A stretch of 64,000 nt of DNA from Tetmemena sp. SeJ-2015 (taxonomy: Eukaryota > Ciliophora > Spirotrichea > Sporadotrichida > Oxytrichidae). The stretch is from assembly GCA_027382625.1 (NCBI GenBank), contig JAJKFJ010022856.1:1-64000 (forward strand). The letters are read 5' to 3'. Shown piece after piece: positions 10,606-21,492 of the stretch; positions within the stretch are counted from its first letter, which is position 1; each line of letters opens with the position of its first letter. Below the pieces are notes generated by a model, which saw nothing but the letters and a program-made list of their open reading frames with translations, ran no database searches and was not told the origin of the DNA. Position numbers and translations under genes: made by a program.

Positions 10606-12925
10606 TCATGCTCTCATACATATAGAAGCAATCATAAAAATCATTAAGTCATCGCTAGAGTCAAATTTATTAGTGAAGGAGGGGTCAGTATCGAGCATCT
10701 TGGCCAAAAAATCTGAAGGGGCTTTTACTTGCTCCTAAAAAGGACTTCTTAAGTCATTGCTCAAAAAGTTCTATTCTATTCTTAGAGGCTCCTCATCATC
10801 GAAAAATTCCACCTCTAATCCCTTTGAATCATTAAGGGTGAAATCTTAGACCATTTTGCAAGGTCCTCCTGATCCATGCTTCTTTTTACTAGGAGCTTAA
10901 TCTAGTGGCGAAGAGAAATCCCCCTTCTAGAAATAATTGTTCAATCTATTGTTCTTTGAGAATCTAGGAGTGCTATTACTTATGTCTATTTTTTAAGGGA
11001 TTATATTCCCCTCATCCTACACTTAGATTTCCTAAAGTGGCTGTCTCTTTTACTTCTTAATCTATTTTTAAGGGCTTCTTTGATTTTCTAAGTTTATCTT
11101 TCTTGAGGTGCTGCTTTTTGACTCGTAATTAAATTTTTAATCAGTGGCTTTAGAAGAGTAAAAATAAAAATCGCAAGAGATTTGAATGAAATTCTTAGGA
11201 GACTATCCTCTTGAACAACTTCTTAAAGGAAGTAATTTGAATAAACAAAACTATCAATATTAAGGTTTAATTAAGACTTGTTATTTGGCTTTAGGTTTTA
11301 ATATGAGAGCTCCCTGCCACTTTTTTAAATTTCCTGGTTGGAAAGTTCTTACTTGTTTCTACTATTCTTTCTCACTAAAGAGTTTGCAATCTTGTTATAG
11401 AGCCTCTCTTGATTTTTATTGTTAGTAGAGTCGGTTCCTTTTCTTTGCTGTTTCTATACAATGCTTTTCCTCTCTTCTTTATCTAAGTTCATTTTGTCGA
11501 ATTTAGATTAAGTTCCTTTGCTATGGCTCCTCGCCTCTGTGAAGGTTTTTTGTGAGTATCTATGTCCTCAACGAGATCATTTTTAAGTTTGCCTTAATTC
11601 AAATGTCTCTGAGAGAGTTTTGGTCCACTTATCCACTCAAACTCAAATTCAGAGGTGGTCTCTGCCCTTTCTAACTCAGATGAGGATTTTCTTCTGCTTG
11701 AGAAAGTATTGGTCTCCAAGTCCTCTAGCTGCAGATTTATCTTAAGTCTTTAGGCTAAATCAGCTCCCTTCCTTCTATCAGATATGCGATTTGAATTCTT
11801 GATTGCCCCTCTTTTCGATTCCTGAAGGTCTTACAAAAATTTGTGGTGCTGTTCTCTGTTCAACTCATAGGAGACCTTTTTCTGACAATACTCCAAATAA
11901 AAGCGCTTGAACACTCCCACCAAAGATTAGTGCTGATCCTTCTCAGGTGAGAAATAGGAATTTATGCAATTGTCTTCCTGGATAGGCTTCAAGGAAGACC
12001 TCAGATCAAATATCCCTAGCTTCGCTTTCAAATAAATCAGCCTTCCTACTGAAAATCTAAGCTATTGATGCAGCAAATGACCCAGAGTTTCAACAAATAT
12101 CTTGAACTATAAATCATGAATGAGGTGAGCTCAAGATTCAAAACATACTTGATCAAAGTGAGAAGACACGAGTGAATAAATTTTTCCGTTATGTAAAAGA
12201 AGAATGACTCTGTAACTGTCTCTATCCTGCTTAGAATCTTTGTAGGATCTTACATCGAAGCTCTTTATATTCTTAAGCTTTACTAAATTTGGTGGTCAGC
12301 ATTAATAATTGAGCAAGCTTAATCTTCTTCTTTTAACTTCAACTTACACTCCTTTTAGCCAATGATAAGAGATTGAGTTGAAAGGCTTATCTTTACTAAA
12401 CACTTAATGCCTTTTATAATCTGCTCAGGAGAATGTTTTTATAAATAGTGAACTCTAAAATTGATTCCAGGATTTTCACAAATGCTTAGCTTATGCACCA
12501 ATTCCTTTTAGTATTCTTGAAGTCTAAAAAGTATGTTAAACACTCTAAATCTATTACCTGAAGTTGATTGCTTAAATTATGGAGTCTATCTGATAAGGAG
12601 TAAGGGGATGTGATTAGTAAACAACTTCCGTATTATTGCTTTAAGCTGCATCACTAGATATCTGGGAGCTCTTATTTTGTGAGAATGGTTGAGCCAAAAC
12701 CTATATTTGATTTCCTTGATTGGTAGTGACGATTGAAAATGGCTAACTATAATGCAACTTCTTAACAACTTTACTGTCCTATTATGCAGATTAATGAACT
12801 TGGATGGATGGTACATTTGGTTTGATATAGAGATAGGATGCGTAGGGTATTAAGCCTAGCTAATTTGAGGGCTTGGATTTGTGTGTGGGAGCTTGAAGAT
12901 TTGAATGCGGCTGCTGATTTCTCAT
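10606..12925 (-). CDS. large unrecognised protein with Gln-rich N-terminus
   Basis: ATG at 12925 opens a Gln/Ser-rich N-terminal region (MRNQQPHSNLQAPTHKSKPS), running to about 12480. After an interruption it continues with KNIKSFDVRSYKDSKQDRDS and VILLLHNGKIYSLVSSHFD, which looks like a beta-rich module. Next is a long open stretch (about 12110-11480) with HLLHQQLRFSVGRLIYLKAK, VFKRFYLEYCQKKVSYELNR and an acidic Ser-rich part. The C-terminal MDS has DSKGLEVEFFDDEEPL and ends in TGA at 10606-10608. Several IES junctions near 12480, 12115 and 11480-10940 are unresolved. No family recognised. Confidence 0.5.
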
Positions 12926-12968
12926 ATTTAAATTATTAAACTTCGACAAATAAATTCAAATTTTAAAT

Positions 12969-15519
12969 TCAGATATATTTCAACAAGCAGAAATTTTCTT
13001 CCTCCACAGTTTATATACTTTATCTTTAAAAATACTGAAACAATAGATCAGTATTTTTGTCGTAAATATTGGATTATTTTGATAAAGAAATTACTTTCAG
13101 ATTTGATAGTAAAGTTGCTTTGAATACTGATTCATTCACTTCAAAGTTCTCTTACTGTATAATTTATTATTCATTAAAAGTGATGATTGAATTAATTATA
13201 TTACATTTAAATGTGTTACTGTATTTAGAAGATTTCTTAGATTGCAAGCTCTACTTAGATTATTTTTCTTCCTCTTAAATAAGAGGGCGTGTTTTCTTTT
13301 TCAAACTGTTCTTGGCATTATTCACACTCTCTATGTATACTTCTTTCTCCACTTTCAGATCTTCCTCATTGAATTCGATCAACAGCTCTTCAATAGAAAA
13401 AAAAAGAGACATGTATTTTTCTTCTCCTAGAGAGGCACCATTTTCAAGATTTAATTTATCGCTTTTGGAGCAGAAGTCCTGAGGCATGAACTAGTGACAA
13501 GCTAAATTAGATGTGAAGATTCCTGCTTCTTTGTAAGCTTTGGCAATCAGTTCTGAGCAAAAGAACTTTCTCCCCTCTAGATTCTAGTGAACTGACTCCC
13601 TTTGAAACAGCAGCTTCTTTAAAGGCAGATGGTATTTGTTTCCAACCACAGTCTTAACAAATTTCTCCAACTCATAAAGAAAAACATCATCGCGCTCACA
13701 GTACAAATGCCTGAAGAAGATACTATAAGATTAATTGAGAAATTTAATAAGGGTTACTGTTTATAAAGGCTGTCTTTAAAAAGCCTAAATCTGCTCCATC
13801 GGCTTATTGATACTCCATTCAAAACTTATTCATAGACATTTATCTAAATAAAGTTAAAAGTAAGAGATTAGATGTCGCATCAATGAAAAATATTTCCTTC
13901 TTTTCTGCTTCAAATTTCAGTACCATAGCCACATGATCTATTCAATTACTTGAGAGAGAAAACATTCTTACCAAACTTGCTACTAGTATAAGTGCGAGTG
14001 ATTTTATTTCCAAAACGCTTTCCTCTAAATAAAATGATATCTCCCACATCAGCCATCTTTAGAAAGGATTCTTCACTTATTCTGTCAAACTATAGATATC
14101 TTGATTCTCAGTTAATTTTACCCTCCAGGATTTCACTGACAGATTTTTTTCATCAATAAGAAGTTTATTAATATAGCCCTTTGACATTTTAATCGCTTTT
14201 TCAAGTGCGTCAGTCCACATAATGAAATCATTAAAATCTGAGCATCACAGCTTGAATACTCTCTAAATACCCTTCAACTTCAGGCTAAAGGGAATTATTT
14301 CTTAAAAATTCCTTACTTTATTTGAAATTTAGCCACTTTCTATCTTAAATATCATAAATATCATTGATTATATTTCGAGCTAATGGTGCATTCAACTGTA
14401 TCAAAGTTTAAAACTCCCTTGACTTGATTATTCTTTTAGTAGCTCAGCCTTCCAGCTTTGAGGTTAAATAACCTTTTCTATAGTCGTGTTTATTAAGACT
14501 TTTTGTGCTTACTTGCCATCCTCTTAGGAGCTTAGGTGATTTCTTTTCCATAAAGCCAGAGCACAGCTCAGATATTACATATAAGTAGAAAAAGTGCTTA
14601 GAGAAAATTATTTAGATTAAGGTAGTGTATCATTTGGGCAAAGGCAGCTCAGTCAACTTCCTTCTGTAATTTGATTATCGTATTCAAATAAATCATTTTA
14701 ACAATATTTCATTATACAACATGCAATATTAAGTTTATGTCTAGTTCTTATATCCTTGGCAGATCCTCATAGGTACTATTTTTAAAATTCTCTTTCCTCT
14801 ATTGAAACACGCTTGCCAAAGCATTCCCTTCATATTCTTAGATCTTAGTTCTCCTTATTTCCTAAAACTCTTCCTCAATAGAATCATTTAAATCAACTTC
14901 AATCTATGGCTCCTCATCCATCCCTAGTGCTTTAAAGTTTTAGTTAGAGATCTCATTTGAGTTCAAAAGTGGCGAGTTTTAGTAAGTGAAAGCCTCAGTC
15001 TCTGGCTTAGTTTGCAAGACGGGCAAGCTGTATTCTGATTAATTATCGCCATGTATATTTTTGCACCCTTTTATAAAGCATTCGCCCTTTTGAAGAGGGC
15101 CTGACATAGATTATGAAGGGGCTTCGCTAAACTCATCATTAAATTAAAATTAACCTAAGGAAACAAAAATTAATAGGAGCCTATTCTTGAAGTTTCTGAA
15201 TAAATTCTCCTACGTTACTCCTGTTTTAATTCTCTTATAATTATAGATTTTCTAATTCTGGAGATATTAAATTATCTTACTTTCCCTCATCTGAATACTA
15301 ATTGGAGATTCCTTTGGCGAGTAAAGGAACTGAAGTGTGATTTGTTGAATTGAGATTTGAATCCTCCAAGAAATTATCTATGATGATACTTTTCATTAAG
15401 TCCTCCTTAATTTGGAAATCTCTGTGATTAGAGGTCTTGGTAAGGGGGAAAGGTGAGATATACTCTGAGATTTAGTTTTGAGCATTAAAGTCATTCTAAG
15501 TTAGGGCAATTTATTCCAT
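12969..15519 (-). CDS. PH-domain protein with YiiX/C92-like papain-fold peptidase domain
   Basis: ATG at 15519 (MEQIALTQNDFN) begins a Gln/Ser/Glu-rich N-terminal region. A PH-domain start follows (SGFMEKKSPKLLRGWQ, near 14550-14510), and its end is recognisable as DFIMWTDALEKAIK near 14220. The C-terminal module begins ADVGDIILFRGKRFGNKITR and reads FDHVAMVLKFEAE across a 34-nt GT-AG intron (13938-13971). It then contains FFCSELIAKAYKEAGI, the Cys motif expected for permuted papain-like YiiX/vaccinia-G6-type hydrolases, with the DHVAMV His as partner. The Gln/Lys-rich tail ends in TGA at 12969-12971. Several IES frame changes lie between 14740 and 13760. Domain calls are by motif recognition. 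The combination suggests a membrane-recruited lipid- or peptide-hydrolysing enzyme (inference). Confidence 0.65.
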
Positions 15520-15743
15520 GATTTTATAGTGTTTTATTATAAAAATTACAGAGCAAGAGACTATTTAAAATATCTGTAAATAATATATTATTTCAAGTAT
15601 TTTATATTAGCGTAAAAGATAGATTACCAAGATAAAATAGTATAGATTCAATTAATTTTAATGAAATAAGTGGAGATTAACTGATGAAATAAAAATGTAA
15701 TTAATTAAAAGCTGGTAGATTTTGCCCCACTTGATTTTGGGTT
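15520..15743. other. AT-rich intergenic spacer
   Basis: About 220 bp of AT-rich DNA between the start codon of the PH/peptidase gene and the stop codon of RRP6, both on the minus strand. It should contain the promoter of the former, the 3' end of the latter, and, if they become separate somatic chromosomes, the breakage site between them. No motif recognised. Confidence 0.4.
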
Positions 15744-18490
15744 TCACTTGAAATTAACGCCCTTTTAATCTCCTGCAGCACTTCCCAAGTAGTACTTTGG
15801 AACTTTCTCCTTAGACTTCTTTTGATTTCCATTAAATAAAGATGGATTTTTTAATTAAAAAAATATTCCATCCTTTGGCTATGAGTACTTACCAAATTAC
15901 TGATTTGGCACCTGCTTTTAATCCTTATTCTTCTTTTTCTTTGCATTAGGATTCTCCTTTTCAATGATCATCTTCTGCTACTTTTCAAGGATAGAGTTTA
16001 TCTATGGAGCAGCTCTGCCATAAAGTTCAGACCAGTTTTGCTTAGAAACAGCCTTCTGAGACTTTTAAGAAATCTCAGACTCAGGTTTCTTCGCCTGAGG
16101 CTCCTCCTTCTTTTCAATTTTTTTATCTTACATTTTATGGGCTACTGAGGAGGTATTTCCATACTTTTCCTTGATGGAGAGAGGGAGATCATTTTTGTTC
16201 CTCTTAGCCTTCACTGGAATAGCCGAAATGAAATCATCATCAGAGTCATCCTGGTTCGCTTACTCCTCAGTCTTTGTTTTAGTAACTTTAATTTTCATAA
16301 TTTAATAACTCTAAAAATAACTTCTCTGGATGGCTTCTGAATTTCATCATCATGACTTATTCTTGCTTTTAAGGGAACATCTGCAGCATTAGTTTCTTCT
16401 CTCTTCCTCTTGCCAAGCAGATTCTAAAGCTCTTCCTGGTCAATTTATACGATAAATAGGCATTTATATATCTTCTTAATTTTATTGACTAGCTTCTATT
16501 CCCTTACTTCCCTATGGCTTTCCTAAACAGCATGTGGGACTTTGAGAGACAGTCCGGTAAATAAGTTCAGAGCATCAAGAGTACTTGAAACACCTGAGAT
16601 AGATTTCTGAGCTTTCTCATACTTTTCTTGCTGCTTTAGCTCTGCTTTTTGCAATGACTTTTTCTGGGTTGATTCCTTCTTTTACATCTTTGTCATTGAG
16701 TCTAGTAAATTAAAATAGGTAAAGAGAGTCTGAGGATGAATTAGATTTAGTTGATTATTGGTCAAAGATGAGAGACTTGGCTGTCTTGAAATTCATTTTG
16801 ACATCATAGTCTGCAAACGAAGCCTTGTCAAACTATATTTTCAAGGATGGGATGTCATGAACTTAATCCTCTCTCTTCTCCTCATAGCCTTTGAAATCTA
16901 ATTCTTGCGATTCCTAAACCTCTTTTTAATTCTAAACTATATATTTTAAAACTTAAACCTCATGCTTGGTAACAACTTGAGTGGCTTTTTAAGTGGGTAC
17001 ATCATCAAACTTGATATGAAGATTCTTGATCTTGGGAGATTGAAGCTTTTTTTAAATTTCCTTAAGAATCAAATCCTCATACTTCATGATCATGCCTGTC
17101 ATGTTGTTTCTGCAACTATCCTTGAGCTATTTCTAGTGATAGGCATGTCTCTGCCCATTTAGAACATAACATGGTTTGGTAGAACATAGCCCACTGACTC
17201 ATCTTCAAGTCTAGCTATATAGTCTCTCAGCTTATACAGCATCCTCAGAACGCTAATTAAATTTCCCAAATCTAAATTTTGGTTAATTAAGAACTGAGTA
17301 CTGCTTAATGGACTAGGTTGCTTAAACTCTTTAAGTCATCAGCTTGTAATTATAGTCCTTCACTATTGGCTTTTCGTATTGCTTTGTACAGAGCGAGTTA
17401 GATCTTACCATTGTTACTTGAGATGAGAGAACTGATTATTGGGGTTTGTTTAGGCCCCTTTCACAATCAAATCCTTCCTCATCATGTCGTACACATACAG
17501 CAGATAATCATTTTAGGAATTTTGTATAACATTAGAACAGTTTTGAATGATGAATGAGTATCCTCTCTGGCATACTTTAGCATTTCTTCGGATAGAGGTC
17601 TTTGTCTCCAATCAGCTAGCTAATACTTCTTATCTGCTATCACTCCACAGTAATTTTGCAGTAAGAATGCTAAGCCAAATCCTTGCTTTTAGAGAACTCT
17701 AGCTGCTTGGCCTGTGTCGAACATATTCACTACATACAAGGAGAAGTCCTTTTACAGCCATTCAACATCATAGTCTGCTCCATGAAGCACCTTAACTATG
17801 GATGGGTCAGTAAAGATTCAATAAATCTCTTTGATCAAATTAAGAGATTGGCAAGAGAGCATTTCCGAGTTGAAATCTGAGTTTAATAGTGTCGACGATG
17901 AAATCATGACTGCGGTTTGAGACTTGCATAAGGCAAGTAAAGCCTTAGAAAGATCTGAAGTTATGATGTTCTAGATCGATGGCTATTTCTTTGCTGTCAG
18001 CAAGAATCTTTACCATCTCTTCGAGCTTTTCCTCGTCATCAACAAACATGAATGGAGTGTCTTCAAGTGAGCCATACTTTTGTGCCTCAATCTCAACTTG
18101 AAAATCAGTATCACAAGCATATACATTTAAAATGATGAATAAATCTGAGTTGTCGATTTTATCAATGAAGTCTTGGATCTCTTCATAGTAAGGGTGAGAG
18201 TGATAAATCGATTCTTTTTAGAGCTTGTGATCTCCAAACTTAAATTACCTAGCAGCCAAGGGATCAGCTTGGCGAGCCTTCTGGGCTATTTGAATATAAT
18301 TTAAATCAGTTCTTAAAATAATTAAGATATCTTAAGGTAGAGGGAACTTTGCATTTGGCTTACTTTCTAGAGAGGGGATAAAAGGATTGTATGAGTTATC
18401 TATCTTGTTCCACCAAGCTAATTACGGCTTTCTCAAAGTATTATCTGTCGTCAATTTTTCCTAATAGAAATGCTTAATTATTGCTGAGAA
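15744..18490 (-). CDS. RRP6: RRP6/EXOSC10, nuclear exosome 3'-5' exoribonuclease
   Basis: The DEDD exonuclease core is clear. PNAKFPLP and IDNSYNPFIP precede it. Then come [40 protein letters not shown] (the D and E of ExoI), LMQVSNRSHDFIVDTIKLR and YLLYVYDMMRKD. The HRDC region carries LEDESVGYVLPNHVMFQMGR, close to the family's DESYGYVLPNHMM. A Lys-rich C-terminal tail ends YYLGSAAGDQKGVNFK and TGA at 15744-15746. Two IESs with pointers join the tail in frame; others are likely in the 17200-17900 region, where the frame changes several times. The upstream limit near 18490 has no ATG, so the N-terminal MDS is missing or unresolved. The enzyme trims and degrades nuclear RNA with the exosome. 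Confidence 0.85.
15833..15871. other. IES, 39 bp, pointer TTCCAT, in RRP6
   Basis: TTCCAT occurs at 15827-15832 and 15866-15871 around AT-rich DNA. Removing 39 bp joins minus-strand ...GKYSQPKDG to NQKKSKEKVPKYY... in frame and leads to the natural TGA. Confidence 0.8.
16289..16323. other. IES, 35 bp, pointer TAACTT, in RRP6
   Basis: TAACTT occurs at 16283-16288 and 16318-16323. Without removal the RRP6 frame meets a TGA just after ...PSREVIFRVIKL. With removal it reads ...QKPSREVTKTKTEEQ... and continues into the C-terminal tail. Confidence 0.8.
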
Positions 18491-18599
18491 TTTAATTAAA
18501 AAGAGAATTAAATTAGATATTAAATTAAAATGGAATAAATCAGTGGCAGTTGAAGTGTTTCCAATTAAAATAATTATTACACCATTTGATCCAGCATGG

Positions 18600-18818
18600 A
18601 ATTATAAGAACTTTTTATCCTTGTAATTTTTGTGTTGGATAGCTCTGTACAGAGTTATAAGCGACACAAGTTGTGATAAAGAAAGTTGAGGAAGATGATG
18701 ATGAAGAGTGCTTGAGTCATATCTCGATGCTGAGAGGTACTATAAAGATGATTAAAGAAGAAGCCCATATTAATTTATGATAGGCTATCGAACAAGCTGT
18801 AGATCAGGAGTGAATCTG
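18600..18818 (+). CDS. small unrecognised coding fragment
   Basis: A plus-strand frame reads LQATQVVIKKVEEDDDEECL and SHISMLRGTIKMIKEEAHIN, meets an in-frame TGA, then continues AIEQAVDQE before another TGA near 18813. It looks like the C-terminal MDS of a helical protein with a very small IES. It lies inverted relative to RRP6, whose N-terminal segment is missing, but no homology to that region is visible. Function unknown. Confidence 0.35.
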
Positions 18819-19029
18819 CAATTTCAACAGTAAACATTTTACGATTCTCAATTTATTATTTTTATCATCGTTTTTATTTAAAATCCCAACTATATTTAAC
18901 CTCTAAAATATGGAATGATTCTAAAATTAAATTAAGACACATAATCTATCAACTTAAAATACTTCTTCAACCATAATAAGGTTTCCTTAGACCCCGCTTA
19001 TCCATCTTTCATCAATCATAAATCTTGTC

Positions 19030-21430
19030 TCAAGGCTATTCTTAATCTATATCCACATCATATTCTTAAGCAAAGATATCTTCATTTCTGGGAGACTAAA
19101 TATTGATGCATTAACTTAAGTTAGAGGACTTTTCATGCTCATTTTTAAGATCTAAATTTGAAGTAACTTTCTCATTGTGAAAATTTTCCTCTAAAAACTC
19201 CTTTCTAAGTTTTTAGTCTAAGCTAATCTTTTGAGAGGTCTATCCTATGCTCTAGCTATTTTTCAAAAGTGTTTTTGGAAGTATAGATTTTGAAGGAGTG
19301 CTGGCTCTAAATATACTTTCGCTATTTTGAATGTATAAGCCCTGTCTATCTTTCTTCTATGAATTGTATTAGGCCGATGAAATGGAAGAGCCAATTATCT
19401 ATGGCTTCTGAATTTAATTAGTCTGAGCCTGTTTTGTTGGTATAGAGACTGAATTATTGTGAATTGAAGAGATACTGAGGTTTCCTAAATTCTTAGAGTT
19501 AATCATTGTACTCTAAGCTATAGTGTCTGTCTTTTGCAAAGGTAAGTTATAATTTTGAGAGAGTTAGTGGTCAGCTCTCTTTCCTGCACTCAGAAGGATC
19601 ATTTGATTCTTTTACCCTAATGATGATCTTTTGTTTGGACTTAAAAAAATTCTATAATTCATTAAGACTTTTAGATTTCTAGAAAGTAGAGTAATTTGGT
19701 TTTTGTTAGTCATTAACATTGTTTGTTTTAGGTGGAGTTTGCATGAACATTTATTTAGAGTCGTTTTTGGAGCTGATTTAAGTTGCACTTTATTGATTTG
19801 ACTTGGATGTTGCACTACCACCAGTTGCTTCTTATTTCTTAACTCCCTTTGCGCGAGAGTCTTTTATCTTTTGTTCTGAGTTCATGTTTGAAGTAGAGAA
19901 CTAGGAGAAGTTTAAAAACTTGCTAACGCTAGTAGGCCCATTTTATTTCATAGAGAACACTTGCTGTGATTTTTCAGAAGATCTTGACTCTATTATCTTT
20001 TCAAGGATAGACTTATTAACTCCTGAGGGTTTTAAATCACTAGGAGACTTTACTACATTCAAACTTTTTCTCTTCTTAGAGCTAGTAAAAAATTATCATT
20101 CAGAGTTAATTAAGAAAAAGTATCAGAGGGTAAGTAGGAAGTATTTTAAATAATGCTGCTCTTCAGGTCACTTTGGCTATTTTATCTAGATGATCTTGGT
20201 TATTGCTTTTACTCTGTTTTTGCGAGTCCTTGAGATTTTATGGCTGCCTCCTAGTCGGCTAACTGATGTAAATTTTACTTGGGTGATTGCATATTACTGA
20301 ATGACTTTCTATTTTAGCCTATCTTCTACTTCTGCTAGAATAAATTTAGGGGGTTGACTACTTAATGATGTCCATGGTCAGTGAAGTTTCTGCTATTAGA
20401 CATCAGCTACTCATTTTGGTAATTAAGTTCAGATTATGAGGTATTATTATAACTATCTCTAATCTCCTACCTTGAAGAATTAGTGCTTCTCATATTTAGA
20501 TTGAGCTTATTTATTACTCTTGATGTATATTCTAGAACTCTTACTCCTCTATAATTGAGTTCGATGAGTGATTATTGAAATAGGGCTTCTTTAAAATTTA
20601 ATATTGAGCCAACTTAAACAAGAATCATAAGAGAAAGCCAAATCTATTCATAATATAAACTTGCTTCTGAGCAACTGATTTTCTTGATTAAGAAACTCAC
20701 TTCTCTCTTCTATCTCAGCTAAAGATTAATTGACTCTTGAATAACCAGACGCTATCTGATCGCATTCATTTTTTAACATCTCAATCTATCCACAGAGCTC
20801 GTCTTCTCTTTATTATTTCCCTTCGAGTATTGTCTAAAGAGCCTCCTTTTCCTTTTCTAGTATCATCACTTTGTTTTACGATTTTGTTGCTAAGGAGAGT
20901 AACTCCTCAAGAGTGAAGTTTTTGCTCTAAGCAATTTATGGAAGTAAAAAGTGGCTTGCTAGATCTTAAACGAACGACTCCAGATTCATAATATGCTGCT
21001 ATTGCTTTTAAATTACTTGTTATCTTTGCAAGTTTATATCTTGGTTAGAATTTTCATTCATTGGCTGTTAGATTTCTTCTTGATTAGAGCTAGAAGATTA
21101 ACTCTCATTTGAACTGCGTTAGCTACTCCCCTCTTAATTTGGATTAGAACTGTATTGCTAGTTCATGGGAGTGAAGTTTGTATTCGTCAAATCTTGGTTA
21201 CTAAATCACCTGCAGAGGATTCGCCAAAGTGGATATTGCTGAAATCTAGAAGGGAATGCAATTAGTTTGCTCCATGTTCTAATAAAGTGCTTAGTTAAAT
21301 GAGAGAAAAGTGTCTTGGAAGTTATGGTCTTATCCCATATTGTTTTAATCTTGCTCCTACTGATTTGCGAAAAGATTGAGGTTCTGCTTCAGCTCATTGA
21401 TCTTTAATGATACAAAAATGGCTATTTATT
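19030..21430 (-). CDS. coiled-coil protein with Ser/Gln/Asn-rich tail
   Basis: The N-terminal part (from about 21430) reads NELKQNLNLFANQQEQDQNN. It is followed by a Gln/Ser-rich stretch beginning MNQQYSSNPNQEGSSQ (ATG 21165, an alternative start). A coiled coil follows (NKVMILEKEKEALQTILEGK, SLAEIEERSEFLNQENQLLR) to about 20650. The rest is low-complexity Ser/Gln/Lys-rich, with FSNMQSPKQNLHQLADQEAA and KPSGVNKSILEKIIESRSSE. It ends NEDIFAQEYDVDIDQEQP and TGA at 19030-19032. Frame changes near 21200, 20640, 20050 and 19560 mark probable IESs. No enzyme domain; likely a scaffold or cytoskeletal protein. Confidence 0.55.
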
Positions 21431-21492
21431 TAAATTTAAAATCATAGTGTCTCCTAAATCTTAATTTGCCTCCCTATTTTCCAAGTTATAGT

